From an uncultured Scytonema sp. (lineage in GTDB: Bacteria > Cyanobacteriota > Cyanobacteriia > Cyanobacteriales > Nostocaceae), in assembly GCA_937873135.1 (NCBI GenBank), contig CALMVQ010000028.1, positions 1 to 56,475 on the forward strand: a DNA stretch of 56,475 nucleotides. The letters run 5' to 3'. How positions within the stretch are numbered: the stretch's first letter is position 1; the number at the start of each line of letters is the position of its first letter. The notes beneath the pieces are model-generated. The model searched no databases and had not been told where the DNA came from. It saw only the letters and a list, made by a program, of their open reading frames with translations. Made by a program: the position numbers and the translations under genes. Of the stretch, positions 16,479 through 25,979 are shown piece by piece.

Positions 16479-17197
16479 AATTCTTGTAATGCATTCCCGA
16501 GCGCTATAAGCTTACCCTGTGGGAAGCCGCGCAGCGCAGGTCTACGGGCATCTACAGCCGACTGCCGATATTGGATATTACATTCAATCTCCTCAACCTC
16601 ATAGGTATGCGCCTTGAATGCGGAGAATTCCTGTATCTATCTATACATCTTGTTTCCTTTATACTTCAAGCGATAGCGCAGTTGCAATTAACAATTCAGG
16701 AGAATTGCTAATTGTGCGACACTCTTATAAGTACCTGCATCCTGTTTCCTGGATAAACGCTCTTACCTACCTACTGTCGGCTCTGTATACTGTGGATAAG
16801 TACCATCAAAGCATTTTGTGCATATCATGATTGTACCACAATGCGGATGAGGCAATTAAAATTGCTGTCGCTCATCCTCCAAAGAGAAAAGTGCTGTCGC
16901 TACCACTTACTTATGATGACTTTACCAATAGATCGGCTTCCTTATCTAGTACCACGAGCAATTATTCTTTAAAGATTCGTCTTTTCTTTGAAGGCATTCT
17001 TCTTAATGATGTCAAATGAATCAATTCATGGCATAATTATTGTCCGCAGTATCGAGACTGGTTAGTAGGTAGTGGTCAGTGGTTAATGGTTATATAGATA
17101 GTGGTTATTTTTGACAACCACCAACTCACAATCATCAATCAACTTTTCAACAACTACCAACCAACAACAAATAACTCACAACCATCAATCAACACTT
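16479..17197. other. Intergenic region upstream of carA with simple repeats
   Basis: No gene seen. It has a GC-rich short dispersed repeat near 16520-16555, an imperfect inverted repeat around 16683-16717 (GCAATTAACAATTC / GAATTGCTAATTG), then TAGTGGTCAGTGGTTAATGGTTA-type short repeats (17060-17105). Just before carA there are two ~21-base direct repeats (AACTCACAATCATCAATCAAC, at 17125 and 17173). The carA frame is open back to a TTG at 17111, but those codons are made of the repeats. Confidence 0.55.
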
Positions 17198-18352
17198 ATG
17201 CCCCTATCTGACGCAATACCTGCGCTGCTTGTTCTAGCAGATGGAACCACTTATCGCGGTTGGTCTTTTGGTGCAGCCAAAACCACAATTGGAGAGGTGG
17301 TCTTTAATACTGGAATGACCGGATATCAAGAAGTTTTGACAGATCCCAGTTACTGTGGTCAGATAGTTGTATTTACTTACCCAGAATTGGGGAATACAGG
17401 CGTCAATCTTGAAGATGAAGAGTCAATTAGACCGCAAATCAGAGGTGCGATCGCCCGGAATATTTGTCACAACCCAAGTAATTGGCGATCGACGCAGTCT
17501 TTACCAAGTTACCTGAAACAGCATCAAATACCTGGGATCTATGGGATCGATACCCGCGCCCTCACCCGCAAAATTCGCATTTTTGGAGCAATGAACGGCG
17601 GGATTTCCACGGACATTCTTGATGAAGCTGACTTACTAGAAAAAGTACAAGCAGCCCCAAGCATGAAGGGGTTGAATCTGGTTCCCGAAGTGACTACCTC
17701 AAGCACTTATAAATGGACAGATCCCACCAACCCAGTTTGGGAATTTAAAGAACAAGACAATTCCGTAAAACCGGGAGAAACTTTCACTGTTGTAGCCCTT
17801 GACTTTGGTGTAAAACGCAACATCTTACGCCGTTTGGCGAGTTATGGTTGTCAGATTATTGTCGTTCCTGCGGATACAACAGCCGAGGAAATTCTCAAAT
17901 ATAATCCTGATGGGATCTTTCTTTCCAATGGTCCTGGTGATCCTTCAGCTGTCGCCGAAGGGATTGTGGAAACAACCAAGAATCTCATTGTCAGTCAAAA
18001 ACCGATGTTTGGGATCTGTTTGGGACATCAAATTATAGCTCATGCGCTGGGAGCTGAAACCTTCAAGCTCAAATTTGGTCACCGGGGTTTAAATCAGCCA
18101 GCTGGTTTACAACGAAGAATCGAGATTACAAGCCAGAATCACAGTTTTGCGATCAATCCGGATTCCTTGCCTACCTCTGTTTTAGAAATTAGCCACCTGA
18201 ACTTAAACGACCAGACTGTTGCTGGGGTAAGACACAAATCTCTCCCTGTCTTTTCCGTACAGTATCATCCAGAAGCCAGTCCCGGTCCTCATGATGCTGA
18301 TTACCTATTTGAGGAGTTTATCCAAGAAATGCGAGCAGCACGAAAAGAGTAG
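17198..18352 (+). CDS. carA: Carbamoyl-phosphate synthase small subunit
   Basis: A 384-residue glutamine amidotransferase subunit. It hydrolyses glutamine and passes ammonia to CarB to make carbamoyl phosphate for arginine and pyrimidine synthesis. The N-terminal CarA-specific domain ([17 protein letters not shown]...[17 protein letters not shown]) is followed by a class I amidotransferase domain with the triad Cys274 (FGICLGHQ), His357 and Glu359 ([10 protein letters not shown]). I start at the ATG at 17198 because the 29 upstream codons are simple repeats. carB is not in the window. It is first in a same-strand run with the STAS, MrnC, RlmB and DUF1816 genes. Confidence 0.97.
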   Translation: MPLSDAIPALLVLADGTTYRGWSFGAAKTTIGEVVFNTGMTGYQEVLTDPSYCGQIVVFTYPELGNTGVNLEDEESIRPQIRGAIARNICHNPSNWRSTQSLPSYLKQHQIPGIYGIDTRALTRKIRIFGAMNGGISTDILDEADLLEKVQAAPSMKGLNLVPEVTTSSTYKWTDPTNPVWEFKEQDNSVKPGETFTVVALDFGVKRNILRRLASYGCQIIVVPADTTAEEILKYNPDGIFLSNGPGDPSAVAEGIVETTKNLIVSQKPMFGICLGHQIIAHALGAETFKLKFGHRGLNQPAGLQRRIEITSQNHSFAINPDSLPTSVLEISHLNLNDQTVAGVRHKSLPVFSVQYHPEASPGPHDADYLFEEFIQEMRAARKE

Positions 18353-18447
18353 GGTTCTTTTTCTTCGTAGGTTATGGACAAGAGGTACAAAAACCATATA
18401 TACTTGAGCGTTTACCATAACTATGAGGAAAAAATGAGGAGGGAATT

Positions 18448-18810
18448 ATAGCTGAGCCACTGAATCTAACTGTAAGCCTGAGAGGCACTCGTGAAGCTAG
18501 AGATAACTGTCAGCTGTTCCGCCTCACAGGTTTGTTAGACGCCTTTTCTGAGCCGACATTTCGTAAGGTCCTCAGCAGCAAGATTGATGAGGGACCAAAG
18601 CATATTATTCTGGACCTATCACAAATTGACTTTGTTGATAGCTCTGGCTTAGGTGCGCTGGTGCAAATAGCCAAACATGCTCAAACTGCTGAGGGGACCT
18701 TGCAAATTGTCACTAATGCTCGTGTAACTCAAACGGTCAAGCTTGTTCGCTTAGAGAAGTTTCTCTCCCTGCAACCGTCAGTTGAAGCGGCTCTGGAAAA
18801 TGTTAAGTAG
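18448..18810 (+). CDS. STAS-domain anti-sigma factor antagonist, non-canonical start
   Basis: About 120 residues with the SpoIIAA-like STAS fold. The phosphorylatable-serine region is HIILDLSQIDFVDSSGLGALVQIAKHA and the C-terminal part VTQTVKLVRLEKFLSL. Family members bind anti-sigma factor kinases in partner-switching pathways. An AGGAGG ribosome site lies at 18437-18442, but in this frame the codons downstream are ATT (18445) and ATA (18448) then GCT GAG CCA CTG AAT. The first canonical start, TTG at 18532, would delete the first strand and helix. I place the start at ATA 18448 by the spacing and the family's usual N terminus. A terminator follows. Confidence 0.82.
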   Translation: MAEPLNLTVSLRGTREARDNCQLFRLTGLLDAFSEPTFRKVLSSKIDEGPKHIILDLSQIDFVDSSGLGALVQIAKHAQTAEGTLQIVTNARVTQTVKLVRLEKFLSLQPSVEAALENVK

Positions 18811-18839
18811 TCTTGAGTGCTGGGCCTAAAAGACGAATC

Positions 18840-18873
18840 TAGCTATCCGATATTTACTGGATAGCTAAATTTT
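18840..18873 (+). terminator. Rho-independent terminator after the STAS gene
   Basis: TAGCTATCC, a ten-base loop, then GGATAGCTA followed by AATTTTTAT. It lies 30 bases past the stop codon. Confidence 0.8.
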
Positions 18874-19022
18874 TATAAAAAGATAACAAAAATTATAAAT
18901 TTCAAACATAATTAAAAAGCTAAAATCTAAAGAGCGACTTTTTTAGCTGCTTATGTACAGTAGACCTGCACGGTCGTTATCGGAGACAAAGATCTCCGAA
19001 GACAGCCACCCAAATGTAGCCA

Positions 19023-19520
19023 GTGAGGCACGATGAACTTGTGAAATCAAAGGAGAAAGAGCTACTAGATGCACCATGTGAAACTCATGACCCTGATTTA
19101 TCTAGGTGTCAACCACTGAAAGCAACCACAGAGCAATTATCTCAAAAGATTTCCCCAGCACAACTACAACAGCTTTCTCCTACTGCTTTAGCCTATTTGG
19201 GGGATGCAGTTTACGAAGTGTACGTAAGAATGTTTTATCTGTTACCACCGCAAAGACCAGACACTTATCACCATTTAGTAGTCGCACAGGTGAGAGCAGA
19301 AGCACAAGCTAAAATCATGCGAGCGCTCGGGCCTCATTTAAGGAATACCGAGTTGGAAATTGTCCGCCGAGGTCGCAATGCTGCCACAAAAGGTCCCAAG
19401 CGTGTTGATCCCCAAACTTATCAACAAGCAACTAGTTTAGAAACTTTAATTGGCTACTTATATATTACAGATTTCCAGCGATTAACCGAACTGTTGCAAA
19501 AACTGGATCTCGAAAAGTAG
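19023..19520 (+). CDS. mrnC: Mini-ribonuclease III
   Basis: 165 residues, essentially one RNase III catalytic domain without a double-stranded RNA-binding domain. Motifs are LSPTALAYLGDAVYEVYVR (about 51-69, with acidic metal ligands) and QATSLETLIGYLYI, which holds the second acidic patch. Mini-III matures 23S rRNA ends in Bacillus and has cyanobacterial homologues that act on 23S and other RNAs. It begins with GTG at 19023; the first ~40 residues are poorly conserved, so a later start is possible. It is followed by an rRNA methyltransferase gene, which fits a ribosome-maturation role. Confidence 0.9.
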   Translation: MRHDELVKSKEKELLDAPCETHDPDLSRCQPLKATTEQLSQKISPAQLQQLSPTALAYLGDAVYEVYVRMFYLLPPQRPDTYHHLVVAQVRAEAQAKIMRALGPHLRNTELEIVRRGRNAATKGPKRVDPQTYQQATSLETLIGYLYITDFQRLTELLQKLDLEK

Positions 19521-19612
19521 TGTGATCCCCCAATGATAACATCCATTATGACAGCAGGTGCGTTGTAAATTAAGTAAATCGCCATGCCTGCGTAGAATAT
19601 CCAACCAAGAAA

Positions 19613-20527
19613 ATGCCAAATAAACCAAGAAAAATCAAGACGAACGACGAAACGAGTAGTAGGCCTATCTTAAAAATTAATACCAAGCGTATTGTTCCCA
19701 AGTCTACTGCTGAGCGGTCCTCACCTAAGCTTTCCCGCCCATCTGTTTCCAGCAAACCAAAAGAAGAAGAGACTGATCTCATATACGGCCGCTATCCAGT
19801 TTTGAGTGCGTTGGAAAACCAGCGTCGTCTCAACCGCATCTGGATTACTTCCCGCCTGCGCTACGACTCGCGTTTTCACTCCTTAGTCTCACAAGCGAAG
19901 GACAACGGCACACTCATTGACGAAGTTGAACCTAAGCGTTTAGACCAAATTACTGAGCAAGCAAATCATCAGGGTGTAGCGGCGCAAATTGCCCCTTATG
20001 ACTATGTCGAATTAGACGAATTAATTGCCCAAGCAAAATCTGTGACAGATGCACCAGTCATAGTGGTGGCTGATAGCATCACAGATCCCCACAACTTGGG
20101 GGCAATTATTCGCTCTGCAGAGGCGATCGGCGCTCAAGGATTGGTGATCCCACAACGCAGGGCATCTGGCATCACTTCCACAGTGATGAAAGTTGCTGCT
20201 GGTGCTTTAGAAAACTTTCCTGTATCCAGAGTGGTTAACTTAAACCGCGCTTTAGAACAATTAAAAGGTGCAGGCTTCTGGATTCACGGTACTGCAGCTT
20301 CGTCAGGCAAACCACTACACACAGTGAATTTTAGCGGTGCTATTGTTTTGGTAGTAGGCTCTGAAGGCGAAGGTTTGAGTATGTTAACTCAACGCTCTTG
20401 CGATGTCTTAGTGTCAATTCCAATCACCGGGAAGACTCCTAGCTTGAATGCCTCTGTAGCAGCTGGGATAGCACTATATGAAATTTATCGCCAACGCTGG
20501 ATAAACACGTTGTACTTGAATAAATAA
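19613..20527 (+). CDS. rlmB: 23S rRNA (guanosine-2'-O-)-methyltransferase RlmB-like (SpoU/TrmH family)
   Basis: 304 residues. A basic, low-complexity N-terminal extension (1-55) precedes the RlmB substrate-binding domain ([23 protein letters not shown]) and the SPOUT catalytic domain with its three motifs: [31 protein letters not shown] and [23 protein letters not shown]. Its E. coli namesake methylates G2251 in the 23S peptidyl-transferase loop; the exact target here is inferred. It lies 90 bases after mrnC on the same strand. Confidence 0.92.
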   Translation: MPNKPRKIKTNDETSSRPILKINTKRIVPKSTAERSSPKLSRPSVSSKPKEEETDLIYGRYPVLSALENQRRLNRIWITSRLRYDSRFHSLVSQAKDNGTLIDEVEPKRLDQITEQANHQGVAAQIAPYDYVELDELIAQAKSVTDAPVIVVADSITDPHNLGAIIRSAEAIGAQGLVIPQRRASGITSTVMKVAAGALENFPVSRVVNLNRALEQLKGAGFWIHGTAASSGKPLHTVNFSGAIVLVVGSEGEGLSMLTQRSCDVLVSIPITGKTPSLNASVAAGIALYEIYRQRWINTLYLNK

Positions 20528-20636
20528 AAAATTATTTGAAAAAAACAGAGTAAAAGAGTATAAAGAAATGTGAAGATGAAAATATGACAGCATTACGTTT
20601 AACACCACATACCAAATTTAGAAATAGACGAAAACC

Positions 20637-20939
20637 ATGAAAAGTACTTTGGATAACGTTAAAGAACTGTTGATTAACGCTTTAAATAACATTGGATTAG
20701 CTTGGTGGGTAGAAATTGTGACGCAAAACCCCCATTGCACTTATTACTTTGGACCATTCCTGAATGCAGCTGATGCCAAATCGGCAATCAAAGGTTACGT
20801 TGACGATTTGGAGCAAGAAGGAGCCCAAGGAATTGCTATTGATGTTAAGCGCTGTAAACCAAATGTTCTCACAATTGCTGAAGACTTGGGGGAAAAGATT
20901 GACCGCAAAGTAAAGCCTGTCTTTAGTGGTCAAATGTAA
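20637..20939 (+). CDS. DUF1816 protein
   Basis: A 100-residue cyanobacterial protein with the DUF1816 pattern LAWWVEIVTQNPHCTYYFGPFLNAADAKSAIKGYVDDLEQEGAQGI. The family has no settled function; members are small, soluble and often related to phycobilisome linker-like CpcD folds. It follows rlmB by 110 bases and is followed by an inverted-repeat terminator. The start ATG is clear. Confidence 0.88.
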   Translation: MKSTLDNVKELLINALNNIGLAWWVEIVTQNPHCTYYFGPFLNAADAKSAIKGYVDDLEQEGAQGIAIDVKRCKPNVLTIAEDLGEKIDRKVKPVFSGQM

Positions 20940-21063
20940 TTGCAAGACTGGACGTCCAAGCACACTTTTTCATTAAGATCGTTGTCGTTCTTTGACTTAA
21001 GACAACCCTTCTGAAAAAGGGTGCAGTGCGTGTGATAACTTAACAGTCAAAAGGCTCTGATTG

Positions 21064-21087
21064 TTCTCCAGGCTAACATCTGGAGAA
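21064..21087. terminator. Bidirectional terminator between convergent genes
   Basis: TTCTCCAG, an eight-base loop and CTGGAGAA, then TAATCTTTT. It sits between the DUF1816 gene (+) and the hydrolase gene (-). Confidence 0.65.
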
Positions 21088-21104
21088 TAATCTTTTATAC
21101 CATG

Positions 21105-21953
21105 TCAGGAGAATTGCGGGTGTTCTCCAAGCCATCGATCAATGTCATCTAGGACTGTGTTGGGTATTTCCCAAGGAAAGAGATGGGCAGTATTGGCGTA
21201 GCATTGCCAGTCACAGTCTCTGAGGTGCCGAGATGTTTCTAAGCTAGAATCAGCTGTAATGTGGCGGTCTTGAGCACCAGCAAGTACCAGAGTGGGACAT
21301 TGAATTTGATGTAAGTCTGTAAGTCTATTGTAACCAGCTTGAATCGAGGTGTAAAGTGCGTTGGTTGCAGTAGGAGAGGTTTGCAAATAAGCCGGCACTG
21401 CTTCCTTGGCAATATAGCGGTAAGCTGTGGGGGTGTGTTGTTGGATTAGGTAGCGGAAGAGCGATCGCTTGCCAAAATTCTCAATATTCCACTGCCAATT
21501 TGGTTGGATACAGCTTAAGAGTGCGGCAATCCCAGTGTAGAGATTATCCTGCCAAGTTACGGGTGGATGGTTACCTATCGGTCGAGCAGCTGTCGCTACT
21601 AAAATTAGCCCAGTGATGCGTTGTGGTAGTTTGAGTGCCAGTTCCATTGCTAGAATACCACCTAAAGACCATCCCAATACTAAACATTTTTCGAGATGAA
21701 AGCGGTCTATAAGCGCCTCTAAGTCTATCAAATGGTCATTCATGGAAAATTTTTCATTATAGCGACTTTTGCCATATCCTCGCAGGTCTGGAGCAATAGT
21801 TTGAAAACGTTTTGAGAGGTGATTGGTAAAGACAGATAAACTAGAACCAGAACCAGGATGACCATGTAAGCAAAGAATTGGGAAGCCTTTGCCTTGAACT
21901 TGGACGTTAAGGCTTAAGGATAAGGAAGAAGTATAACTTTGGCGATCGCTCAT
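21105..21953 (-). CDS. Alpha/beta hydrolase
   Basis: 282 residues with the classical alpha/beta-hydrolase fold. The oxyanion HGHPGSGSS follows strand 3 (about 30-38). The nucleophile elbow is GWSLGG with Ser96. The acid lies in VLAGAQDRHI and the catalytic His in NTAHLFPWE. The family includes esterases, haloperoxidase-like and C-C hydrolases, and the substrate cannot be read from sequence. Its stop faces the bidirectional terminator. The CAP-domain gene ends ten bases beyond, downstream of a shared leftward direction, so the pair may be one transcript (CAP gene first). Confidence 0.88.
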   Translation of the reverse strand: MSDRQSYTSSLSLSLNVQVQGKGFPILCLHGHPGSGSSLSVFTNHLSKRFQTIAPDLRGYGKSRYNEKFSMNDHLIDLEALIDRFHLEKCLVLGWSLGGILAMELALKLPQRITGLILVATAARPIGNHPPVTWQDNLYTGIAALLSCIQPNWQWNIENFGKRSLFRYLIQQHTPTAYRYIAKEAVPAYLQTSPTATNALYTSIQAGYNRLTDLHQIQCPTLVLAGAQDRHITADSSLETSRHLRDCDWQCYANTAHLFPWEIPNTVLDDIDRWLGEHPQFS

Positions 21954-21962
21954 CTGTTGAAC

Positions 21963-22649
21963 TTACGAATTTTCTACATATTTTTCAGCATAGTCAATCA
22001 CACACATCTGCCTATATGTTTTGTGAATCCCAAAAGCAACTCCTGCTACCTTAAAAGCCGGGTTAAACATATTATTTCTATGACCGCGATCAGGCACACC
22101 ATCATCAATAATTAACTGCATGACAATATCCTGTGCCGTATTAGAACCATAGCTGATATTTTCCCCAGCAATAACTTTCCAATTTCCGTAACGGCTCATA
22201 CGTTTGAAGGGGTCGCTTTTGTCGCTACCATAGTGACCGATGATACCTTTGACTCCTTGATCTTTGACATGATCTCGAGCTGCTAAAGACAACCCCTTGG
22301 ATGCAACTAGAGATCCCACAGGATGAACTGACTTCAGAAAAGCGATCGCCTCATCCACCGCTTTTACCCCTTCTGTTGTCTGCAAGTAAAGATGACTAGC
22401 AATTTTGACTCGGTTACCTTCAAAGCGCCGCCTATAGTTTTCTAATACAACAGCAAAAGCAGCAGGTTTTGTCCTTGCCTTATTCATTTCTACAATCACC
22501 TGTTTTTCCAGCCGCGAAAGATTTTTCCCGGTTAATGGCACATCAGAATGTTCTGGAGGTAGATGCACAAAAGGATTCTCACGAAAAATTACATCACACG
22601 ATGAAGTAAGAAAGACGATGGGAGTCAATACCCATACCATTCGATGCAT
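21963..22649 (-). CDS. CAP (SCP/PR-1) domain lipoprotein
   Basis: 228 residues. A short hydrophobic N terminus ends in a lipobox-like LTSSC (Cys18). The CAP domain covers about 50-222, with [19 protein letters not shown], the HYG motif in [27 protein letters not shown] and [15 protein letters not shown] proteins are exported and bind lipids, glycans or metal; catalytic roles are unproven. It lies ten bases upstream of the alpha/beta hydrolase on the same strand. A dispersed GGGCGGGTTT hairpin precedes it. Confidence 0.9.
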   Translation of the reverse strand: MHRMVWVLTPIVFLTSSCDVIFRENPFVHLPPEHSDVPLTGKNLSRLEKQVIVEMNKARTKPAAFAVVLENYRRRFEGNRVKIASHLYLQTTEGVKAVDEAIAFLKSVHPVGSLVASKGLSLAARDHVKDQGVKGIIGHYGSDKSDPFKRMSRYGNWKVIAGENISYGSNTAQDIVMQLIIDDGVPDRGHRNNMFNPAFKVAGVAFGIHKTYRQMCVIDYAEKYVENS

Positions 22650-22736
22650 AAATTGGGTAATAGGTAATGGGATTTGGAGTTAAGAAGTTTGATTTATAAG
22701 TTATAACTCATAATTCCTAACTCCTGACTCCTGTAT

Positions 22737-22794
22737 GGGCGGGTTTTATCAGAGATTGTATTTGCACTCGATGTTCTTTCTATTAAACCCGCCC
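22737..22794. repeat. GGGCGGGTTT inverted-repeat element, copy 1
   Basis: GGGCGGGTTT at 22737-22746 and AAACCCGCCC at 22785-22794 flank ~38 bases. The same arms with unrelated middle sequence occur at 30885-30943. It is preceded by TAACTCCTGACTCC-type heptamer repeats. Confidence 0.75.
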
Positions 22795-22830
22795 CTACAC
22801 ACCTCTGCCTGCCTGTATCCTTACTCCTTC

Positions 22831-23718
22831 CTAACTCTTGTCGGGTGACTCTTGACTCACGTCTGCTGACTTCTGACTTTCGTCTCCTGTCTGCTGATTC
22901 CCGTTTGCTGACTCTTGAGTCTTGACTTCTGTCTCTGTCTCAGCCAGTGCCAAAATCTTTTCAAAATCGGCTAACTGAACTGAACCAGTGAGAGCTTGGC
23001 CATTAAGGATGAAGAAAGGTGTACCAGAAAGCCCCAATTGTTCAGCGAGACGAAAGTCTTTTTGAATCGAGGCGTCAGCAAGATTTCTATCACTATTGAA
23101 CTTATCTAAATCCAGATTCAATTTTTGAGCAGTCGCAACATACAACGCTTCCCCCAATTTATCTTGTTGGCTAAATAATGCGTCTTGGTACTCCCAGAAA
23201 TGTCCTTGCTGCATTGCAGCCCAAGCAGATCTTGCTGCTGGTAATGCTTCGGCATGAATATTAAACAAAGGGAAATGTTTGTAGACGAGTTTGAATCGAT
23301 CAGGATATTTTTCCATCAACTTTTTCAAGGTTTCATGTGCCTTAGCACAATAGGGACATTCAAAGTCCGAGAACTCTACAAGCACAGTTTTTGACTCAGC
23401 AGCTCCAGTAATGGGAGAATCACCAATGATTGTTTGAGGATTGGTTTCTAATTCCTGTATAAATGCCTGCCGCGCTTGCTGTACTTTCTGCTGTTGCTGC
23501 TGTTGTTGTTGCTGTTGGTAGGCTTGAACAGACTCGATCAGGACTTCTGGGTGTTTGCGGATAACTTGTAAAATTTGTTCTTCCATTCGCGAACTGACGC
23601 GAGTAGCAGCTGCTTGTGCAGGAAATGACCACATCAAAACTACACACAATATGCCCAAAGCTGCCATGCTACGTATGCTTTGCTGTAGTTTATCAAACCA
23701 ATAAGAAAATGTACGCAT
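22831..23718 (-). CDS. DsbA-like periplasmic thiol oxidoreductase
   Basis: 295 residues. An N-terminal signal anchor (SMAALGILCVVLMWSFPAQAAA) is followed by a helical stretch with nine consecutive glutamines (about 68-77), then a thioredoxin/DsbA domain with FSDFECPYCAKAHE (CxxC) and the cis-Pro loop GLSGTPFFILNG. This is the DsbA/DsbG-like family that makes or isomerises disulfides in exported proteins. The last ~35 residues (TEVKTQESANGNQQTGDESQ...) are read from a TGACTC/GTCTGCTG simple repeat. I start at the ATG at 23718; a TTG 7 codons earlier is open. Confidence 0.9.
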   Translation of the reverse strand: MRTFSYWFDKLQQSIRSMAALGILCVVLMWSFPAQAAATRVSSRMEEQILQVIRKHPEVLIESVQAYQQQQQQQQQQKVQQARQAFIQELETNPQTIIGDSPITGAAESKTVLVEFSDFECPYCAKAHETLKKLMEKYPDRFKLVYKHFPLFNIHAEALPAARSAWAAMQQGHFWEYQDALFSQQDKLGEALYVATAQKLNLDLDKFNSDRNLADASIQKDFRLAEQLGLSGTPFFILNGQALTGSVQLADFEKILALAETETEVKTQESANGNQQTGDESQKSADVSQESPDKS

Positions 23719-24011
23719 ACAAAACCTTTTGTAGATCAAACGTCTACACTGTCATATCATTTTGCACGTCGCTATTGACGAGTGAATACACAGAATTTGT
23801 AAAAGTAAGTAAATATGGCGTAGATAAACACTACTTTCCCTGACGGGCTGAAGCATGATTAGTGTGTTTTAGCTTTAATTTCATAACTTGAAAGTAGCAA
23901 CAAGGGATTTTCTTTGCAAAATCTTCACATAAAACCAGTGTGAGCGCGCTTGGTATCTCCTTGTGGCTGAAGCTAGCTTTGCAAAAGTGTAGGGGACTCA
24001 AGAATATATAT

Positions 24012-24317
24012 ATGCTTAAGATTATTGCTGGCGGATTAATTGGTTTAAGTACAGCACTGTTGATAGCTTTGCCACCGACTACAGCAGCTTCAGTCTGTAA
24101 AGTCACTGATCCTACTGGTACTCCCCTGAAGGTACGAGAAAAACCAAATGGGCGTGTCGTGAACGCAGTTAAAAATGGTAGAGAAGTTAATATCCTTGAA
24201 TCTGATTCAGATGAACAAGGCCGTTCTTGGGCTAAAGTTGGCGGCTACTACAACGGTGAATACAAAGTATGGGGATGGGTGCTAAGAGAATTTATTAGTT
24301 GTTATGAGCGTCATTAG
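24012..24317 (+). CDS. Secreted bacterial SH3-domain protein
   Basis: 101 residues. A signal peptide (MLKIIAGGLIGLSTALLIALPPTTAAS) is followed by one SH3-like domain: CKVTDPTGTPLKVREKPNGRVVNAVKNGREVNILESD...GWVLREFISC. Two cysteines (about 29 and 98) could pair. Such domains bind peptidoglycan or envelope ligands. The ATG at 24012 is preferred over an upstream frame because it begins the signal peptide. A terminator hairpin lies between it and the convergent BON-protein gene. Confidence 0.85.
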   Translation: MLKIIAGGLIGLSTALLIALPPTTAASVCKVTDPTGTPLKVREKPNGRVVNAVKNGREVNILESDSDEQGRSWAKVGGYYNGEYKVWGWVLREFISCYERH

Positions 24318-24418
24318 TCACTTTTGAGCCAACAAGGCGAGCTAAAAGGGGAAGCGGATTCAGGCGCTTAAGTTAAGGCAACCCTGCCAATCGCAAGTTT
24401 TGACATTGAGGCAGGAAT

Positions 24419-24440
24419 CCGCGTAACTTTAGTTACGCGG
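24419..24440. terminator. Hairpin between convergent SH3 and BON genes
   Basis: CCGCGTAAC, loop TTTA, GTTACGCGG: a perfect 9-base-pair stem in the convergent gap. The T-tract is weak on both sides. Confidence 0.55.
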
Positions 24441-24479
24441 AGTGTTAAATTAAGTCCTACTTAATTTTTATGCAGTCCC

Positions 24480-24944
24480 TTAGCTTTTCGTTTTAGGTTG
24501 AACAACCTTTACGTTATTTACTACGCTTTTGACACCTTTTATCTGCTTTGCCAGTTCTATCTTTTTCATATTTGCCGAATGAAAAATGTTTCCTGATATA
24601 GTCACTACTCCATCTTTGGCGTCAACGAGTAGCTGACTTCCAGGTATGTTTGCCTCCAACTTATCTCGAACTTCTGTAGCCAAGGCTGCATCAGTTCTCT
24701 TTGTAGCGCCTTTGTTAAAGGCATCATTGCGCTGTTCATGTGCTCGGATATCAGCATTTAGCTGATTTCTACGCATTTGGCTTTGGGCGTCCTCTTTGTT
24801 GGCCTCAACTGTCTTTGCATCTGGCACGTTAGTACTTTCTTTAGTTGAATCGGGAGCATTAGCTGAAGTCTTAGCGGTGTCTTGGCAAGCAACAGTACCT
24901 AACAGTAAAATACTGCTAAGGAGAAACAATGATAGTTTTTTCAT
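24480..24944 (-). CDS. BON-domain lipoprotein
   Basis: 154 residues. The lipobox LGTVAC at about Cys20 is followed by a polar linker rich in Asn, Lys and Glu (20-80), then a BON domain (about 86-150: ALATEVRDKLEANIPGSQLLVDAKDGVVTISGNIFHSANMKKIELAKQIKGVKSVVNNVKVV). BON domains bind phospholipid surfaces and occur in OsmY-like envelope stress proteins. The ATG at 24944 is used; a TTG two codons upstream is open. It is monocistronic. Confidence 0.9.
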   Translation of the reverse strand: MKKLSLFLLSSILLLGTVACQDTAKTSANAPDSTKESTNVPDAKTVEANKEDAQSQMRRNQLNADIRAHEQRNDAFNKGATKRTDAALATEVRDKLEANIPGSQLLVDAKDGVVTISGNIFHSANMKKIELAKQIKGVKSVVNNVKVVQPKTKS

Positions 24945-25446
24945 TTTCAATTCACTCCATTACGTAGCAGTTCAAAGGTTATATTTCCGAAACCTGGAAA
25001 AAAAGTAAAAATAATAGGAGTAGTTACTCGAACACAAAATATGCCTGTCTCCCAGTTTTACAATAAGTAATTCTTTGAGAGACATTTATTGTTGACGTAT
25101 TTTATGTATGACTTATTGAACCGTCTCTATTTATCCAGATTATTAACATATTATTGAAATTCATGGTATCTATCTAATGAATGATTTATTATGATAAAAA
25201 GATAAGGATAAATAGTCTAAAATACTGAGTAAGTTTGGCTCGAGTTATGGGTTAGGACATGAAACACGAGTACCTCATAGAAGGGCGATCGCCAGTCATA
25301 AAATTCTATTCCTTAAGGTATAGTTAAGTTTCATAATGATTTCATTCATTGCTACTAATGCATTGTTTTCAATACTAAATCATTGCTCAAAAACCACACT
25401 TACGTAAAGTCTTCAATTCTATTCTATTAATTTTCTTAAATATGAG
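24945..25446. other. AT-rich intergenic region
   Basis: No gene seen in about 500 bases. It is very AT-rich with one HIP1-like GGGCGATCGCC near 25283. It probably contains the promoter of the BON gene at its left end. Confidence 0.5.
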
Positions 25447-25716
25447 ATGTATTATAAAAATAAATATACACTAGTACAGATCGGCGGAAATAAACCACCC
25501 ATCTGTACTAGTTTAGAAACTGCGTTTGACGTGCGATGCTTTATTATTCCTCCCGAAGATCTCGACAATTGGGATCGTCTTGCCCTGAAAGTCATTGCTT
25601 TAACACAAGCCGAATTAGCAAAGGCACCCCGAAAACTGCCAGTTTATCTCTGTAGTGAATCCTTTGGCGGATGCGTGGCATTCAAAGTACTTTTGCAAGC
25701 CCTCCTCAATCGATAG
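25447..25716 (+). pseudogene. Remnant of an alpha/beta hydrolase (phytyl-ester-synthase-like)
   Basis: An 89-codon open frame. TAFDVRCFIIPPEDLDNWDRLALKVIALTQAELAKAPRKLPVYLCSESFGGCVAFKVLLQAL resembles the first part of cyanobacterial alpha/beta hydrolases of the esterase/acyltransferase type. It lacks the N-terminal oxyanion segment and everything after the nucleophile elbow. The elbow itself reads CSESFGG, where the family usually has Gly before the variable residue. Its 5' end carries a perfect 12-base inverted repeat (25470-25481 and 25501-25512). I regard it as a gene fragment. Confidence 0.65.
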
Positions 25717-25979
25717 ATGTAAAATTCAATTTGGGGTGCTCTTTTGTGTCGAACGCCCGAATTAGTTGACTATTATTTAGACTTGGTTTGATTAGATAAA
25801 GGTTAAATAGACATCTGGTTTTGTGCAGTTGATGAAGCGTCAGATGTGTCTCCAAGGGAACAAAATAGTCACTGCCTCATACGCGCTAGCTCCCTTGCAA
25901 CTTTGTACAAAATGCTGTATATGTCCAAATCACATCTAAAATTGCCACAATAAAGAAGCATTCAATTCTACAACTGACA

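Noticed and set aside
17111-17197. N-terminal extension of CarA from the TTG at 17111
   Set aside because: The 29 residues (Thr/Gln/Asn/His-rich) come from simple direct repeats; the ATG at 17198 gives the standard CarA start.
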